From: Bacteroidota bacterium | GTDB lineage: Bacteria; Bacteroidota; Bacteroidia; AKYH767-A; OLB10 | Length of the DNA stretch: 64,000 nucleotides | Direction: 5' to 3' | Assembly: GCA_016713445.1 (NCBI GenBank) | Contig: JADJPB010000005.1 | Coordinates: 1 to 64,000 of the forward strand | Shown: piece by piece, positions 27,690 through 37,593 of the stretch | Layout: each line of letters begins with the position of its first letter | Numbering within the stretch: position 1 is the first letter of the stretch | The notes under the pieces: model-generated | What the model saw: the letters and a program-made list of their open reading frames with translations, nothing else | What the model was told of the DNA's origin: nothing | The model's database searches: none | Translations under genes and position numbers: made by a program

Positions 27690-27977
27690 TTATCTCAACA
27701 ACACCAACTGACTATCTTCTTCTGCTTGCATCCAATGTTTTACATGTGGAGCAATTAAAATATACTCGCCCGCAGATAGTGGCTCTTTAAGTGACTGTTC
27801 ATTCTCAAAAACTATCTTTCCTGAAACACACATTAACAGTGCGGGGACTTTAGTAATATGCTCCTTGAATTTTTCATTCTTGAGAATTTGAATGGCAGTA
27901 GCATTTCCCTCTTCCATTTTAAAAAATGACTTTGCAGAAACTGTCTTGTCTGCAGGGTGTTGTTCGCTTAGTTTCAT
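27690..27977 (-). CDS. Small single-domain cupin protein
   Basis: A 95-residue cytoplasmic cupin with EHITKVPALLMCVSGKIVFE, GEYILIAPHVKHWMQAEEDS and a C-terminal strand LVLLR. The cupin metal site is reduced: one His pair (HVKHW) and EHI are present, but the full HxH..E..H set is not obvious. Its start overlaps the stop of the upstream lipoprotein gene by 4 bp (ATGA), which implies coupled translation. Last gene of the TetR-led operon. It could act as a small ligand sensor or handle a metabolite of the system; function unknown. Confidence 0.75.
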   Translation of the reverse strand: MKLSEQHPADKTVSAKSFFKMEEGNATAIQILKNEKFKEHITKVPALLMCVSGKIVFENEQSLKEPLSAGEYILIAPHVKHWMQAEEDSQLVLLR

Positions 27978-28456
27978 TGGAAATATATATTAAATTGAAT
28001 AAATGACTTTTCAATATCTCTAAAATAAGAAATTGCATCCTCCTCATCAGTTGCTTCAGAAAAAGAATTACATAATTCTATATAAGGGAGTAACCATTTA
28101 TGCAATTCATCGTGAGCTTCGCCATGCATGGTGCAATTGGAAGTGAGTAATTCGAGATGATGTTGTAACTGAGTGGACAACTTCTGACAGTCCAATAAAG
28201 AGGGCTCCTTTAATGCTTTCACAGCACGCTCCATGTTTCGAAAGTGTACCATCATGTGATCATCCACTTTCCATTTCTCGCCGTTAATCAGTTTGATGGA
28301 TTCGCCACTCTCGTGATCGTGTTCCTCTACTAACTTGGTTTCGTCTAAAGCCTTTACACTACTGCTATTTTGACATCCCATCAACAGAAAAAATGGAAAA
28401 GCCAATATCAGCAACGTGAAATTCCAATTAAAAGAAGGAGTCGTTGAAAACTTCAT
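27974..28456 (-). CDS. His/Cys-rich helical lipoprotein of unknown function
   Basis: A 160-residue protein with a signal peptide and lipobox (FPFFLLMGC). The mature part is helical and rich in His and acidic residues: VEEHDHESGE, DDHMMVHFRNME, LQHHLELL, then NCTMHGEAHDELHKW. The clustered His, Cys and Met could bind metal. It lies 10 bp after the T9SS kelch-like gene and overlaps the cupin by 4 bp, so it belongs to that operon. The conserved-looking CTM.GEAHD.LH block is a useful search motif; I know no described family for it. Confidence 0.7.
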   Translation of the reverse strand: MKFSTTPSFNWNFTLLILAFPFFLLMGCQNSSSVKALDETKLVEEHDHESGESIKLINGEKWKVDDHMMVHFRNMERAVKALKEPSLLDCQKLSTQLQHHLELLTSNCTMHGEAHDELHKWLLPYIELCNSFSEATDEEDAISYFRDIEKSFIQFNIYFQ

Positions 28457-28466
28457 TGTATTACAA

Positions 28467-30091
28467 TTATGGAGTAAGAATTAATTTTTGCGTTGCGCTT
28501 TCGTAAGATGTTTCGATGGTTAAGAAATAGATCCCTCCAAAAATCAATTCGTCAATTTCCTTTTCGAAGATGTGCTCCCCTACCTTTTGGTTATGAATTG
28601 TTTTTTCCTCCACCACTCTCCCATTCATATCCACCAATTTAATTTTTACATCCGTGTTCTTCACAAGATTATACTGAATGATGAAATTACCATCGTTTGG
28701 ATTCGGATAAACCATCATCTTCAATGATCCAATGCTTTGTTCATTTAAATCATGAATTCCCTGAGTTGAATTTTTAATGTAGTACACTTTGAATATTTGA
28801 CTCGTTGCTACACTCTGTGTACCTGTATTGATGAAAAAGATATTGGGATCATTGCTACTAATTCCTCCATAAATATATCCTAACAATGTAGTATCGGCAA
28901 GTAAGCTATCCTGTTTCAACACACCATTCGCAACACGCGTATTACTCTCTACTGGAATAAATTCAGAACTTGCTCCAAGATAGGCAGGCATTTCAATGGG
29001 CAATTTATACTCTGACATTAATCCACTACCATCACGAGTAACACGAGCAATCGTTTTCACAAAGGGTACATTATTGTCTTGTACCAAAATTCCAAGACTA
29101 TCATAATACTGAGCGATACCACCAAAAAATAAAGTATGCATTTCATTTTTATTCTCTGCATAGATGGGCACCACTGCGCAATGGTAATGATTATAATATT
29201 GCGAGAATGCGTTGTTTACTGCATAGGTATTGCTATCAACATTCACACAATTCAAGAATGGCAAATTTATTCCGTGCTGAAACACGCCCGAGAAAGCAGT
29301 TATTCCTTCCGATCCATCGGGGAGAATTTGATGAACGACATTATAATCTCTTCGGTGTAAATTGACGGAATCAATAATAGGTGCATGATGATTAATTGAA
29401 ATAGCTGTTCCACTATCATAGATATCAAATTTGCGAATCGCATCAGTATATTGCTGAAAAAAACCCGGGCCATGTGTAGGTCCCATTGGATTATATCTTC
29501 CAATAAAATTTTGTCCGCCTACTAAATAATAAGTAGAATTAATCTTTGATAAATGCCCGCCGGTTACTGCAAAAGAGGATCCGCAACTTGGCGGAAAAAA
29601 GAAGTAAATGGACTTCCATTCACCACTGCATCAATTACTGCAGGTACATCAATGGCAATTAAACTTGGGTAAGTGATATGATCTACGGCAGTATTACTAT
29701 ATCCATATCCACCTATACAATATAAATAATTCCCTTCTTGAAAAAACTCCATGTTTGTAGAACTCAATTGCTCTTGTAGTCCAACCGGCAAAGAAGAAAT
29801 GGGTGCCGTCCACCTTTGCATCGATAAAGGATCTACAACAAAGATTTGATTATTATTTCCAGATGCTAGAAAGGAAGCGAATGGTTGACGTTGATGCAAG
29901 CCATCCAATCTACCTCCTACAATTAACCATTTGCCGTTATGTTGTCCATAAGCGTAAGATTGTATTCCACCCAGACCAGCAATGTTCAACGGTTCAATAT
30001 ATACACTGAATGGAGATGTTTGTGCAAAAACAGTTGAGCTCATTGCAATGAGCAAACTAAGTACAGTTGTTTTCATTTTAGGAATATTCAT
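28467..30091 (-). pseudogene. Kelch-like T9SS type A secreted protein, one frameshift
   Basis: The minus-strand reading starts at 30091 with a signal peptide (TTVLSLLIAMSSTVFAQ), followed by kelch-like units (LGGIQSYAYGQHNGKWLIVGGR, without gaps; NYLYCIGGYGYSN; YYLVGGQNFIGRYNPMG). The C-terminal about 80 residues are a type A T9SS domain (VYPNPNDGNFIIQY, GGIYFLTIE). The frame slips at a T4 run in ADPLF/AVTGGH near 29575. One extra T joins the halves into about 540 residues. Probably exported to the cell surface. It sits 16 bp downstream of the TetR gene. Confidence 0.82.
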
Positions 30092-30107
30092 TTTCTTATT
30101 TTGTGAA

Positions 30108-30698
30108 TTACTTTCTTGTTAAGAGTGTGAGAAGTGAATGAATCATTTCATTTCCGACACCGATTAAATCAAATTGAAAATTGGAAGCGCGCCATTTAAA
30201 CATTTGTAATCGGAATGTTCCAATAACAATATGAATCATTTCTTCTGTTGCAATCGCATCTGTAAAAACACCTTTTTGTTGTCCTTCTACAATCACTGCT
30301 TTTACATGCTTCATTTTCACACCCATTATTTTTAGAATTACTTCGTTGATGCGCTGACTTTCTTCCATGAGTCCATCTGAAAAAACAGCAACGACATAAC
30401 ATGGATTCAAATTGAAAAAAGCGAATTGATTTTTAAAGATGGCTTCAAATTTTTCTTTTGGTGATTGGATATCTGAAACTGCATTTGTCAAACGAACATC
30501 CATACTCGTTGCCAAATATTGAAGCAGACTAACGATGATTTCTTCCTTACTCGCAAAATGCCGGTAGATCGCACTTTCGGAAAATTGCATTTCCTTGGCC
30601 AGATTTTTTATCGTCAAGCCTCCTGCTCCTGATGTAGTTAAAAGCTTACAAGCGGCTTCTATTATTTCCTGCTGACGATCGGTTATTTCCTCTTTCAT
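30108..30698 (-). CDS. TetR/AcrR-family transcriptional regulator
   Basis: A 196-residue repressor with a TetR HTH at residues about 28-50 (TIKNLAKEMQFSESAIYRHF, then ASKEEI) and a variable ligand-binding C-terminal domain. It is the first gene of a minus-strand operon with the kelch-like T9SS protein, the His-rich lipoprotein and a cupin. An operator-like palindrome lies about 75 bp upstream of the start, which suggests autoregulation of the whole operon. The ligand is not evident; loss of a growth- or metal-related signal would be guesswork. Confidence 0.9.
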   Translation of the reverse strand: MKEEITDRQQEIIEAACKLLTTSGAGGLTIKNLAKEMQFSESAIYRHFASKEEIIVSLLQYLATSMDVRLTNAVSDIQSPKEKFEAIFKNQFAFFNLNPCYVVAVFSDGLMEESQRINEVILKIMGVKMKHVKAVIVEGQQKGVFTDAIATEEMIHIVIGTFRLQMFKWRASNFQFDLIGVGNEMIHSLLTLLTRK

Positions 30699-30772
30699 TT
30701 TATAAATTGCACATTCGGATTTTAATACAATTTGCTCATAACTTATTGATATTATATCAAATATAATAAGTT

Positions 30773-30786
30773 AGTGAACGCTCACT
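30773..30786 (-). promoter_or_regulatory. TetR-type operator palindrome
   Basis: AGTGAACGCTCACT is symmetric at 12 of 14 positions and resembles known TetR/FabR operators of the form AGTGAGCGCTCACT. It lies upstream of the TetR gene on its promoter side, with the neighbouring plus-strand side gene-free. Confidence 0.65.
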
Positions 30787-30890
30787 CCACAAAGGTAAAG
30801 GAGAATAGCTCGCTTTGCAAATTATTTTAAACTAAATATGGGTTTACTGATAAAGGTCAGGGAATAATGCAGTCGCGAAGCTTCGCGAGC

Positions 30891-31114
30891 AGAATTATGA
30901 ATTCAGAATTCCATGAGCTCATCACATGGTGAAAATTTCCTTTTCATATAAAGTAATCATAACAATCATTAAAATTGATTAACTCCTTGGAATAGCGAAA
31001 ATCTTCCACTTCTTGGAATTTTAATCTGCCATCAAAATTATTTCCACAACTTTGAATCTATAACAAATTAGGAATTGATAAAAATCGTACTACCAATTCT
31101 GAATTCATAATTCT
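30891..31114. repeat. Gene-less 184-bp segment bounded by a perfect 20-bp inverted repeat
   Basis: AGAATTATGAATTCAGAATT (30891-30910) recurs as its exact reverse complement at 31095-31114. The 184 bp between has no gene. The palindrome TCGCGAAGCTTCGCGA lies just left of the left arm at about 30873-30888. Confidence 0.85.
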
Positions 31115-31120
31115 GCATTC

Positions 31121-32092
31121 TTAATTCCCAACGGGGTGCCACGTCGTTTTAATTTCTTGGGCAGCTAAAATTCTATACGGCGATAACATATCTTCTTTCG
31201 AAAAATCCAACACCCGTTTTACATTTAACGATGCGTTTTCTTGAATGAGCTTTCGTTGTGCTTGATCGAGATCAGAAAATAGAATGGCATTAACATCCAT
31301 ATGCGAAGAAGCGTGACCAATAAATTCTTTTTGTAAGCCGGTGATGATATTCACCACACCCCCTGGAACATCAGAAGCGTTTAATACTTCTGCGAAATCA
31401 ACTGCCGTCATGGGATATTTTTCACTTGCAAATACAGTACAAACATTTCCACCGATGATCATGGGCGCGATTAAATTCACGATTCCTAGTAATCCTTGTT
31501 TCATAGGCGCCATTACCGTCACTACTCCTGTTGGTTCGGGATAGGAGAAATTGAAATGTGAACTCTCCACCGGATTCACGGAGCTAAATACTTGAATGTA
31601 TTTATCACACCATCCTGCATAATATACCAAATTATCGATCGCACTGTCTACTTCTTTCTTAGCACTAGCAGCGGTGTCACCTTGCTTGGTAAGGATATCG
31701 ACAAACTGTACTTTTCTGCTCTCTAAAGTTTCTGCGATGCGATATAAAATTTGTCCTCTGTTATATGCAGATTTGCTCGACCATCCTGACTGCGCTTTGC
31801 GATTGGAAACAATACTCTCGCGTAAATCTTTTCGAGATCCGCGACAAATATTGGCGATGATGTTTCCGGCGGCGTCCTTGAGTGGATAAATTCTTCCTGA
31901 CTCTGTACGTGGGAATTTTCCGTCGATATAAATTTTATACGTTTTACGAACATCCAATCGTGATGTCGTTACGGCATGACCGTTAGTCGATCCGTTGGCA
32001 GATGTGGGTTTTATTTTTATAGCAGATTTCACTGCTGATTTAGCCGTTACTTTCACTTTAGCTTTTACTTTTGATGCTGTTTTTGTTGCCAT
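31121..32092 (-). CDS. Truncated ALDH-like protein with Ala/Lys-rich N-tail (ALDH16-like second half)
   Basis: A 323-residue protein. The first 35 residues are a basic Ala/Lys/Val tail (KAKVKVTAKSAVKSAIKIK). An aldehyde-dehydrogenase cofactor domain then follows (YKIYIDGKFPR near 52, VMAPMKQGLLG near 195, VPGGVVNIITG near 240). The protein ends before the catalytic domain, with no Cys nucleophile motif. It starts 23 bp after a complete ALDH gene. In ALDH16 proteins a full ALDH is fused to a second Cys-less ALDH-like half, so these two genes look like the split form. It may bind NAD or stabilise its partner. The origin of the basic tail is unexplained. Confidence 0.8.
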   Translation of the reverse strand: MATKTASKVKAKVKVTAKSAVKSAIKIKPTSANGSTNGHAVTTSRLDVRKTYKIYIDGKFPRTESGRIYPLKDAAGNIIANICRGSRKDLRESIVSNRKAQSGWSSKSAYNRGQILYRIAETLESRKVQFVDILTKQGDTAASAKKEVDSAIDNLVYYAGWCDKYIQVFSSVNPVESSHFNFSYPEPTGVVTVMAPMKQGLLGIVNLIAPMIIGGNVCTVFASEKYPMTAVDFAEVLNASDVPGGVVNIITGLQKEFIGHASSHMDVNAILFSDLDQAQRKLIQENASLNVKRVLDFSKEDMLSPYRILAAQEIKTTWHPVGN

Positions 32093-32115
32093 CTCTTATT
32101 TGTTCTTGAAAATTA

Positions 32116-33591
32116 TTAAGAAAGTTTTACATAAGGCATTAATCCATGGAGTCCGCCTTCACGACCCATTCCACTCTCTTTGTATCCACCGAAAGGACTT
32201 GTTGGATCAAACTTATTGTATGTATTCGCCCAAACCACTCCGGCTTTCATTTTTCCGGTGACATTAAAAATCTTCGCGCCTTTATCGGTCCACACCCCAC
32301 CACTGAGTCCGTAAGGAGTATTATTGGCTTTCTCGATTACTTCTTCTACCGTACGGAAAGTTTGAATGGCTAATACAGGTCCAAAAATTTCTTCTTGTAC
32401 GATGCGATGCGACTGTGCCACATTCATAAATAACGTAGGACGGAACCAATATCCTTTCGAAGGAATACTACATTCGGGTTGCCAACATTCTCCGCCTTCT
32501 TTTATTCCGGCATTCACTAAAGATTTAATTTTAGACAACTGCTCTTTCGAATTGATAGCACCAATGTCGGTATTCTTATCCATCGGATCACCTACTAACA
32601 GGGTGGATATACGATCTTTCAATTTGCGGACTACTTCCTTCGCAACACCTTCTTGAACAAAGAGTCGGGACCCTGCGCAACAAACATGACCTTGGTTAAA
32701 GAAAATTCCGTTGATAATTCCCTCTACAGCTTGATCAATAGCAGCATCTTCAAAAATAATATTAGCGGCTTTACCGCCTAACTCGAGTGTGTATTTTTTA
32801 TTGGTTCCAGCAATTGCTTTTTGTATCAGTTTTCCTACATCGGTAGAACCCGTAAATGCAATTTTATCAATACCGGGGTGATTCACCAAGGCGGCTCCGG
32901 TTGCACCTGCACCAGTAATAATATTTACCACACCGGGAGGAAGTTCTGCTTCTTGAAAAATCTCCGCTAATTTCAACGCTGTTAAAGGAGTTGTTTCAGC
33001 TGGTTTTAACACGACGGTATTTCCACATGCAAGAGCGGGAGCAATTTTCCATGCGGCCATCAACAAAGGAAAGTTCCACGGAATAATTTGTCCAGCCACA
33101 CCAATGGGGCTTGCCTTCTTTCCTGGAAATGCATAATCCAATTTATCGGCCCAACCGGCATAATAGAAAAAATGTGCGGCGGCTAAGGGAACATCAATAT
33201 CCCGACTCTCGCGTATGGGTTTACCACCGTCCATACTTTCAATGACGGCCAACTCACGGGCTTTCTCTTGAATGATTCGAGCAATGCGATATAAGTATTT
33301 CCCACGCTCCGAAGCGGGCATCTTCGACCAGGTTTTATCATAAGCGGTACGAGCCGCTTTCACTGCTAAATTTACATCGGCAGCATTTGCATCCGCAATG
33401 GAAGCAATTTTCTTTTCAGTAGATGGATTAATCGTATCGAAATATTTTTTGCTTGATGGAGCAACAAATTTTCCATTGATAAACAAAGAATATTTCTCCT
33501 TCAATTGAATATGTTCCTTCCCTTCTGGCGCAGGAGCGTATTTGAAGTCGCCGGAAAAATTGAGGGGTTTTATTTTGATGGGCTTTTTCAT
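32116..33591 (-). CDS. Aldehyde dehydrogenase, ALDH16-like catalytic subunit
   Basis: A 491-residue aldehyde dehydrogenase with Asn173 (PWNFPLL), Glu270 (LELGGKAAN) and nucleophile Cys304 in NQGHVCCAGSRL. The HVCCAGSR signature and the short N-terminal extension before YSLFINGKFV fit the ALDH16 group. It is first in a two-gene minus-strand operon with the Cys-less half at 31121. The substrate aldehyde is not identifiable. The spacer upstream (33592-33967) has only GC-rich palindromes. Confidence 0.88.
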   Translation of the reverse strand: MKKPIKIKPLNFSGDFKYAPAPEGKEHIQLKEKYSLFINGKFVAPSSKKYFDTINPSTEKKIASIADANAADVNLAVKAARTAYDKTWSKMPASERGKYLYRIARIIQEKARELAVIESMDGGKPIRESRDIDVPLAAAHFFYYAGWADKLDYAFPGKKASPIGVAGQIIPWNFPLLMAAWKIAPALACGNTVVLKPAETTPLTALKLAEIFQEAELPPGVVNIITGAGATGAALVNHPGIDKIAFTGSTDVGKLIQKAIAGTNKKYTLELGGKAANIIFEDAAIDQAVEGIINGIFFNQGHVCCAGSRLFVQEGVAKEVVRKLKDRISTLLVGDPMDKNTDIGAINSKEQLSKIKSLVNAGIKEGGECWQPECSIPSKGYWFRPTLFMNVAQSHRIVQEEIFGPVLAIQTFRTVEEVIEKANNTPYGLSGGVWTDKGAKIFNVTGKMKAGVVWANTYNKFDPTSPFGGYKESGMGREGGLHGLMPYVKLS

Positions 33592-33700
33592 TCCGAAATT
33601 TTTACGAAGTTAGGGAAAAAGATGTTAGTGGTTAGATGTTGGTTGTTAGATTTTAGGTGCTTTGACTTAGTTTAAACTAGCCAGATTCCCAAAAATGAAG

Positions 33701-33879
33701 AACCCCAGAGGGGTTCCACCTAATTAGTGAAGCGTAAAAAAAAATACAACCCAACCCCAGCGGGGTTGCACATCGTCGTTGAATATCGGCGTTTGTTCCC
33801 GAACGGTTGTGTGACCCCGCTGGGGTCAGGATAATAAAAATGAAATTCGTTTCTAATAAGGTTTGACCCCGCTGGGGTC
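33701..33879. repeat. Cluster of four ACCCCNNNGGGGT palindromes
   Basis: AACCCCAGAGGGGTT (33701-33715), CAACCCCAGCGGGGTTG (33752-33768), TGACCCCGCTGGGGTCA (33812-33828) and GACCCCGCTGGGGTC (33865-33879) are four near-identical hairpins spaced about 45-60 bp apart. They fill the gene-free gap 33592-33967. Confidence 0.9.
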
Positions 33880-33967
33880 GTGTCCATAAAATATAAACGT
33901 CGATTTGGAAATGATTAAATTAATCATTCAATAATTGCCTAACTTTAGATCCACATCCAATTAACCC

Positions 33968-35493
33968 ATGCCACGACTCCTCCTACTTTTCATTTTATTC
34001 ACGACGTCTGTTTCCGCTCAGTTCACAGACCGTTATTGGGTATTCGGAGATAGTGCAGCCATTGATTTTAAAAATTTGAGCAGTCCCCAACCTGCTATGA
34101 GTGTTTTGCAATCCGAGGCACATGTGCAAGTATTTGCGATAGTAATGGTGATTTATTATTTTATTGTGGATCTCCTTATGTTTATCAATGGAGATTACCA
34201 ACGTTCAATTATACTTATGGATATGTTGTAAATAAAGCTCATCAGTTAATGGAAAAGGGTGATTCCATTGTTGGAACACTTTGGTATCAAGAAATGGTAA
34301 TTGTACCAGATCCAAGCGATATTAATCGTTTTTATATTTTTTGTGCTGGTGTGACCAATGTAAAACAAGGATTGTTTTATTCGATTGTAGATTTATCATA
34401 CAATGGAGGACTTGGCAAAGTCGTACAAAAGAATGTACAATTAAGAAATGATACCATTTGTGATGGCATTACGGCTGTTCGACACGGAAATGGAAGAGAC
34501 TGGTGGGTGATAGCCCAAAGTTGGAAAACAATTCTTACTAATGATATTACAGCGTATCTAATAAATCCAAACGGCGTTTTTGCGAATACCACACAATTTA
34601 TTGGCACTTTGACTACTTTAGATGGATTTAAAAGATTAAAGTATAATATTGATGGTAATCATATTTACAATGTTTCAGCAAATGGATTAATAAATCGTTT
34701 TGATTTTGACAGATGCACTGGTATTTTTTCAAATCCGATAATTTATTCTGGAATAAATAACCCGCATGATGATTATTTTGGCTTTGAAGTATCGCCTGAT
34801 GAGAGCAAGTTATACACGTCACAAAATTTACAAACCTTAAATGGTGATACGAGTTATATTATCCAGTTTGATTTGAATTCGCCCAATTTCTTGGCGAGCG
34901 CGGATACATTAGGGACTTATCTAACGCCTGACATTTCTGGCTTATTGAAATTGGGGCCAGATGGAAAATATATGTTAAGCATAACTTGGGCAGGACCGGA
35001 TACTTGTTATGATTATTTGTATTGCTATGGAACTGTGAATACAACTAATTCCAACCTTTCAGTGATCAATTACCCCGACAGTGGAGGAGCAGCATGTGAT
35101 TACCAACCATTTTCATTTTATCTTGGAGGACACAAAGCATATTTTGGTCTTCCCAACAATCCGAATTACGAATTGGATACTTTACACGGTAGTACATGCG
35201 ATACTCTCACATCCGTTGGCATACAAGACTTATTTCCTAAAAATAAAGAGTTAAAACTCTACTATGACAAAACATGGCAAACGGTTTTTGTGAATGCAGA
35301 AGAGTTGCAAGGGAGAAATGCAACATTAGAGTTTTATAACATCAATGGGCAGTTGATGGAAAGTATTTCATCTGAAACGGATGGAAGTTATTTTTCGAAA
35401 AGTAGTTTGTTTTCTTCGCAAGCCAATGGAATTTATATTGTGAGGTTGAGTACCGAGAAGGAAGTGCTGACGGGGAAGTTTGTGAAATGGTAG
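33968..35493 (+). pseudogene. T9SS type A secreted protein, paralogue 1, one frameshift
   Basis: A signal peptide (RLLLLFILFTTSVSAQ) is followed by FTDRYWVFGDSAAIDF. The frame slips near 34105-34120; in the next frame the sequence continues GTCASICDSNGDLLFYCG and then a beta-propeller-like body (IVDLSYNGGLGKVVQKNVQL, RHGNGRDWWVIAQSW, YFGFEVSPDESKLYTS). It ends in a type A-like T9SS domain (ATLEFYNINGQLMESIS, ANGIYIVRLSTEKEVLTGKF). About 508 residues if repaired. It is a close tandem copy of the gene at 35759. Confidence 0.8.
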
Positions 35494-35617
35494 TTTTTAT
35501 CGTAGGGGATTATTTGGTGAATATTGTTTGTAGTACGTTATAATGGGGCTTCTAGCTGCTGGCAGCTAGGGCATCTAAATAGCAATGAAATTATTCATCC
35601 TATAAAACGTTAAATTT

Positions 35618-35718
35618 AACACTAGAGGTCACTAGAGGACACTTGAGATCACTTGAAAACGAAGAAAACCTAGGTCAAAAACTTTTGTGCACTTTGTACT
35701 CTAATGACCTCTAGTGTT
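35618..35718. repeat. Palindromic intergenic repeat, 14-bp arms
   Basis: AACACTAGAGGTCA (35618-35631) and TGACCTCTAGTGTT (35705-35718) are perfect reverse complements around about 73 bp. Same family as the repeat at 908-991. It lies in the spacer between the two tandem paralogues. Confidence 0.85.
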
Positions 35719-35758
35719 AAAAAAAAACAATAGCTTTTACGATAAATTCAATTAACCC

Positions 35759-37283
35759 ATGCCTCGCCTACTCCTACTTTTCATTTTATTCACGACCTCC
35801 CTTTCCGCTCAATTCACGGATCGTTATTGGGCATTCGGTGATAGCGCTGGAATTGATTTTAAAAATTTGGCAAATCCACAACCAGCAAATAGTATTCTTC
35901 GAGTGCGCGGTACTTGTGCAAGTATTTGTGACAGTGCTGGTGATTTATTGTTTTATTGTGGTTCTCCTAATTGGGCTCAATGGCTTGCAATTAATAATAT
36001 TTTTACAGATGGAACTGTTGTAAGTAAAATCATGTGGTTATGGAAAGCGGGGATTCACTTGTAGGTGCTGGATGGTATCAAGAAATGGCGATTGTTCCAG
36101 ATCCTGGAAATAGTAATCATTTTTATGTATTTTCGGCAAGTCCGGTAGGGCCAGATCATGGATTTTACTATTCTATCATTGATTTATCATTTAATGGAGG
36201 GCTTGGAAAAGTAGTCCAAAAAAATGTTCAACTTCGCAATGATACTATTGCAGATTGTGTTGCGTTAGTACGCCATGGGAATGGAAGGGATTGGTGGGTG
36301 GTTGTTAGAAGTTGGAAAAATGTCCCCACAAATGATATAACTGCATATTTGGTAAGTCCTTCAGGTATTACAGCAACACCAACTCAGTATAAAGGGCCAC
36401 AAGTTACCAATGCTTCTTTTTATCGTTTAAAATTTAATCCACAGGGAAGCCGATTATACAATTCTTGTCAGGTGGGAGCAATAGAGCGCTTTGATTTTGA
36501 TAGATGTACTGGCTTGCTTACAAAAAGAAGAATTTACTCGACACCCAATGGACCAATTACAGGCTATTGGGATTTTGAAATTTCGCCAGATGAAACTAAA
36601 CTCTACGCAGTGAGAACAATGCAAGGAGTACAGCAAAATATTTCTTATTTGATGCAATTTGAAATTGATACCGCTACATTTATTTCAAGTGCAAAATATC
36701 TAGGAACATATGCTGAGCCGGATAGAGGAGGAGCCTTAAAACGTGGTCCTGATGGTAAAATATATTTTAGTATATGGTCTGCAGTTGGTGATACTTGCTT
36801 CGATTATTTGCTTTGTCACTCAACATCAAATACAACCAGTGATAATATTTCTGTTATTAACCAACCTGATAGTGTTTACCCAGCTTGCGATTACCAACAG
36901 TTCAGCTTTTATTTAGGAGGCCACAAAGCTACGCAGGATTACCAAACAACCCTAACTATGAATTAGACACCTTGCACGGAAGTCCTTGTGATACCCTTAC
37001 CACTGTTGGATTAAATGACTTATTTCCTAAAAACAAAAAGCTAAAACTCTACTACGACAAAACCTGGCAGACGGTTTTTGTGAATGCCGAAGAACTCAAA
37101 GGAAGAAATGCAATTTTGGAATTTTACAATATCAATGGACAACTGATCGATAGAATTTCATCTGAAACAGACGGAAGTTATTTTTCGAATAGTAGCTCTT
37201 TTTCTTCGCAAGCCAATGGAATTTATATTGTGAGGTTGAGTACCGAGAAGGAAATTTTGGTGGGGAGGTTTGTTAAATGGTAG
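35759..37283 (+). pseudogene. T9SS type A secreted protein, paralogue 2, two frameshifts
   Basis: The start (RLLLLFILFTTSLSAQFTD), the GTCASICDSAGDLLFYCG block, the propeller-like body (IIDLSFNGGLGKVVQKNVQL) and the C-terminal T9SS domain (LEFYNINGQLIDRIS) match the gene at 33968 almost throughout. Frames change near 36025 (SKIM/MESGDS) and near 36925 (GGHKA/YAGLPNNPNYE). About 508 residues if repaired. Length and order match paralogue 1, so this is a recent tandem duplication with divergence in the middle. Confidence 0.8.
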
Positions 37284-37593
37284 GTTTAATATAAATTTTA
37301 TTGGGGAATAAATTACGCTTCGTAAATTAAATTATTCCAAGCTACAAGCTGCAAGCTACAAGCTTCATGAGTGATTATTGATGTGAAAGCGTTATTGCCC
37401 CGAAAGGGAAGATGTTATTTCATAAGAACAAAATTATATAGGTGCTTAAATCGTCTTAAAGCTAGCTTCTTAAATTCCTAAACAATGCAAAAACTAAATA
37501 CTTCTGAAATTACCTTGTAGCTTGAAGCCTGAAGCTTGCAGCCCACCAAATCCCGAGCGAAAAACAATATTCAAAAACAATCCCGTACGAAAC
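37284..37593. other. Gene-free spacer with AAGCTACAAGCTGC repeats
   Basis: No gene seen. It has AAGCTACAAGCTGCAAGCTA at about 37340 and an inverted-type AGCTTGAAGCCTGAAGCTTG at about 37518, members of the repeat family after higA. Confidence 0.5.

Noticed and set aside
33701..33879. CRISPR array
   Set aside because: Units are palindromes with unequal spacing and unlike-length spacers, no cas gene, and no long direct repeat.
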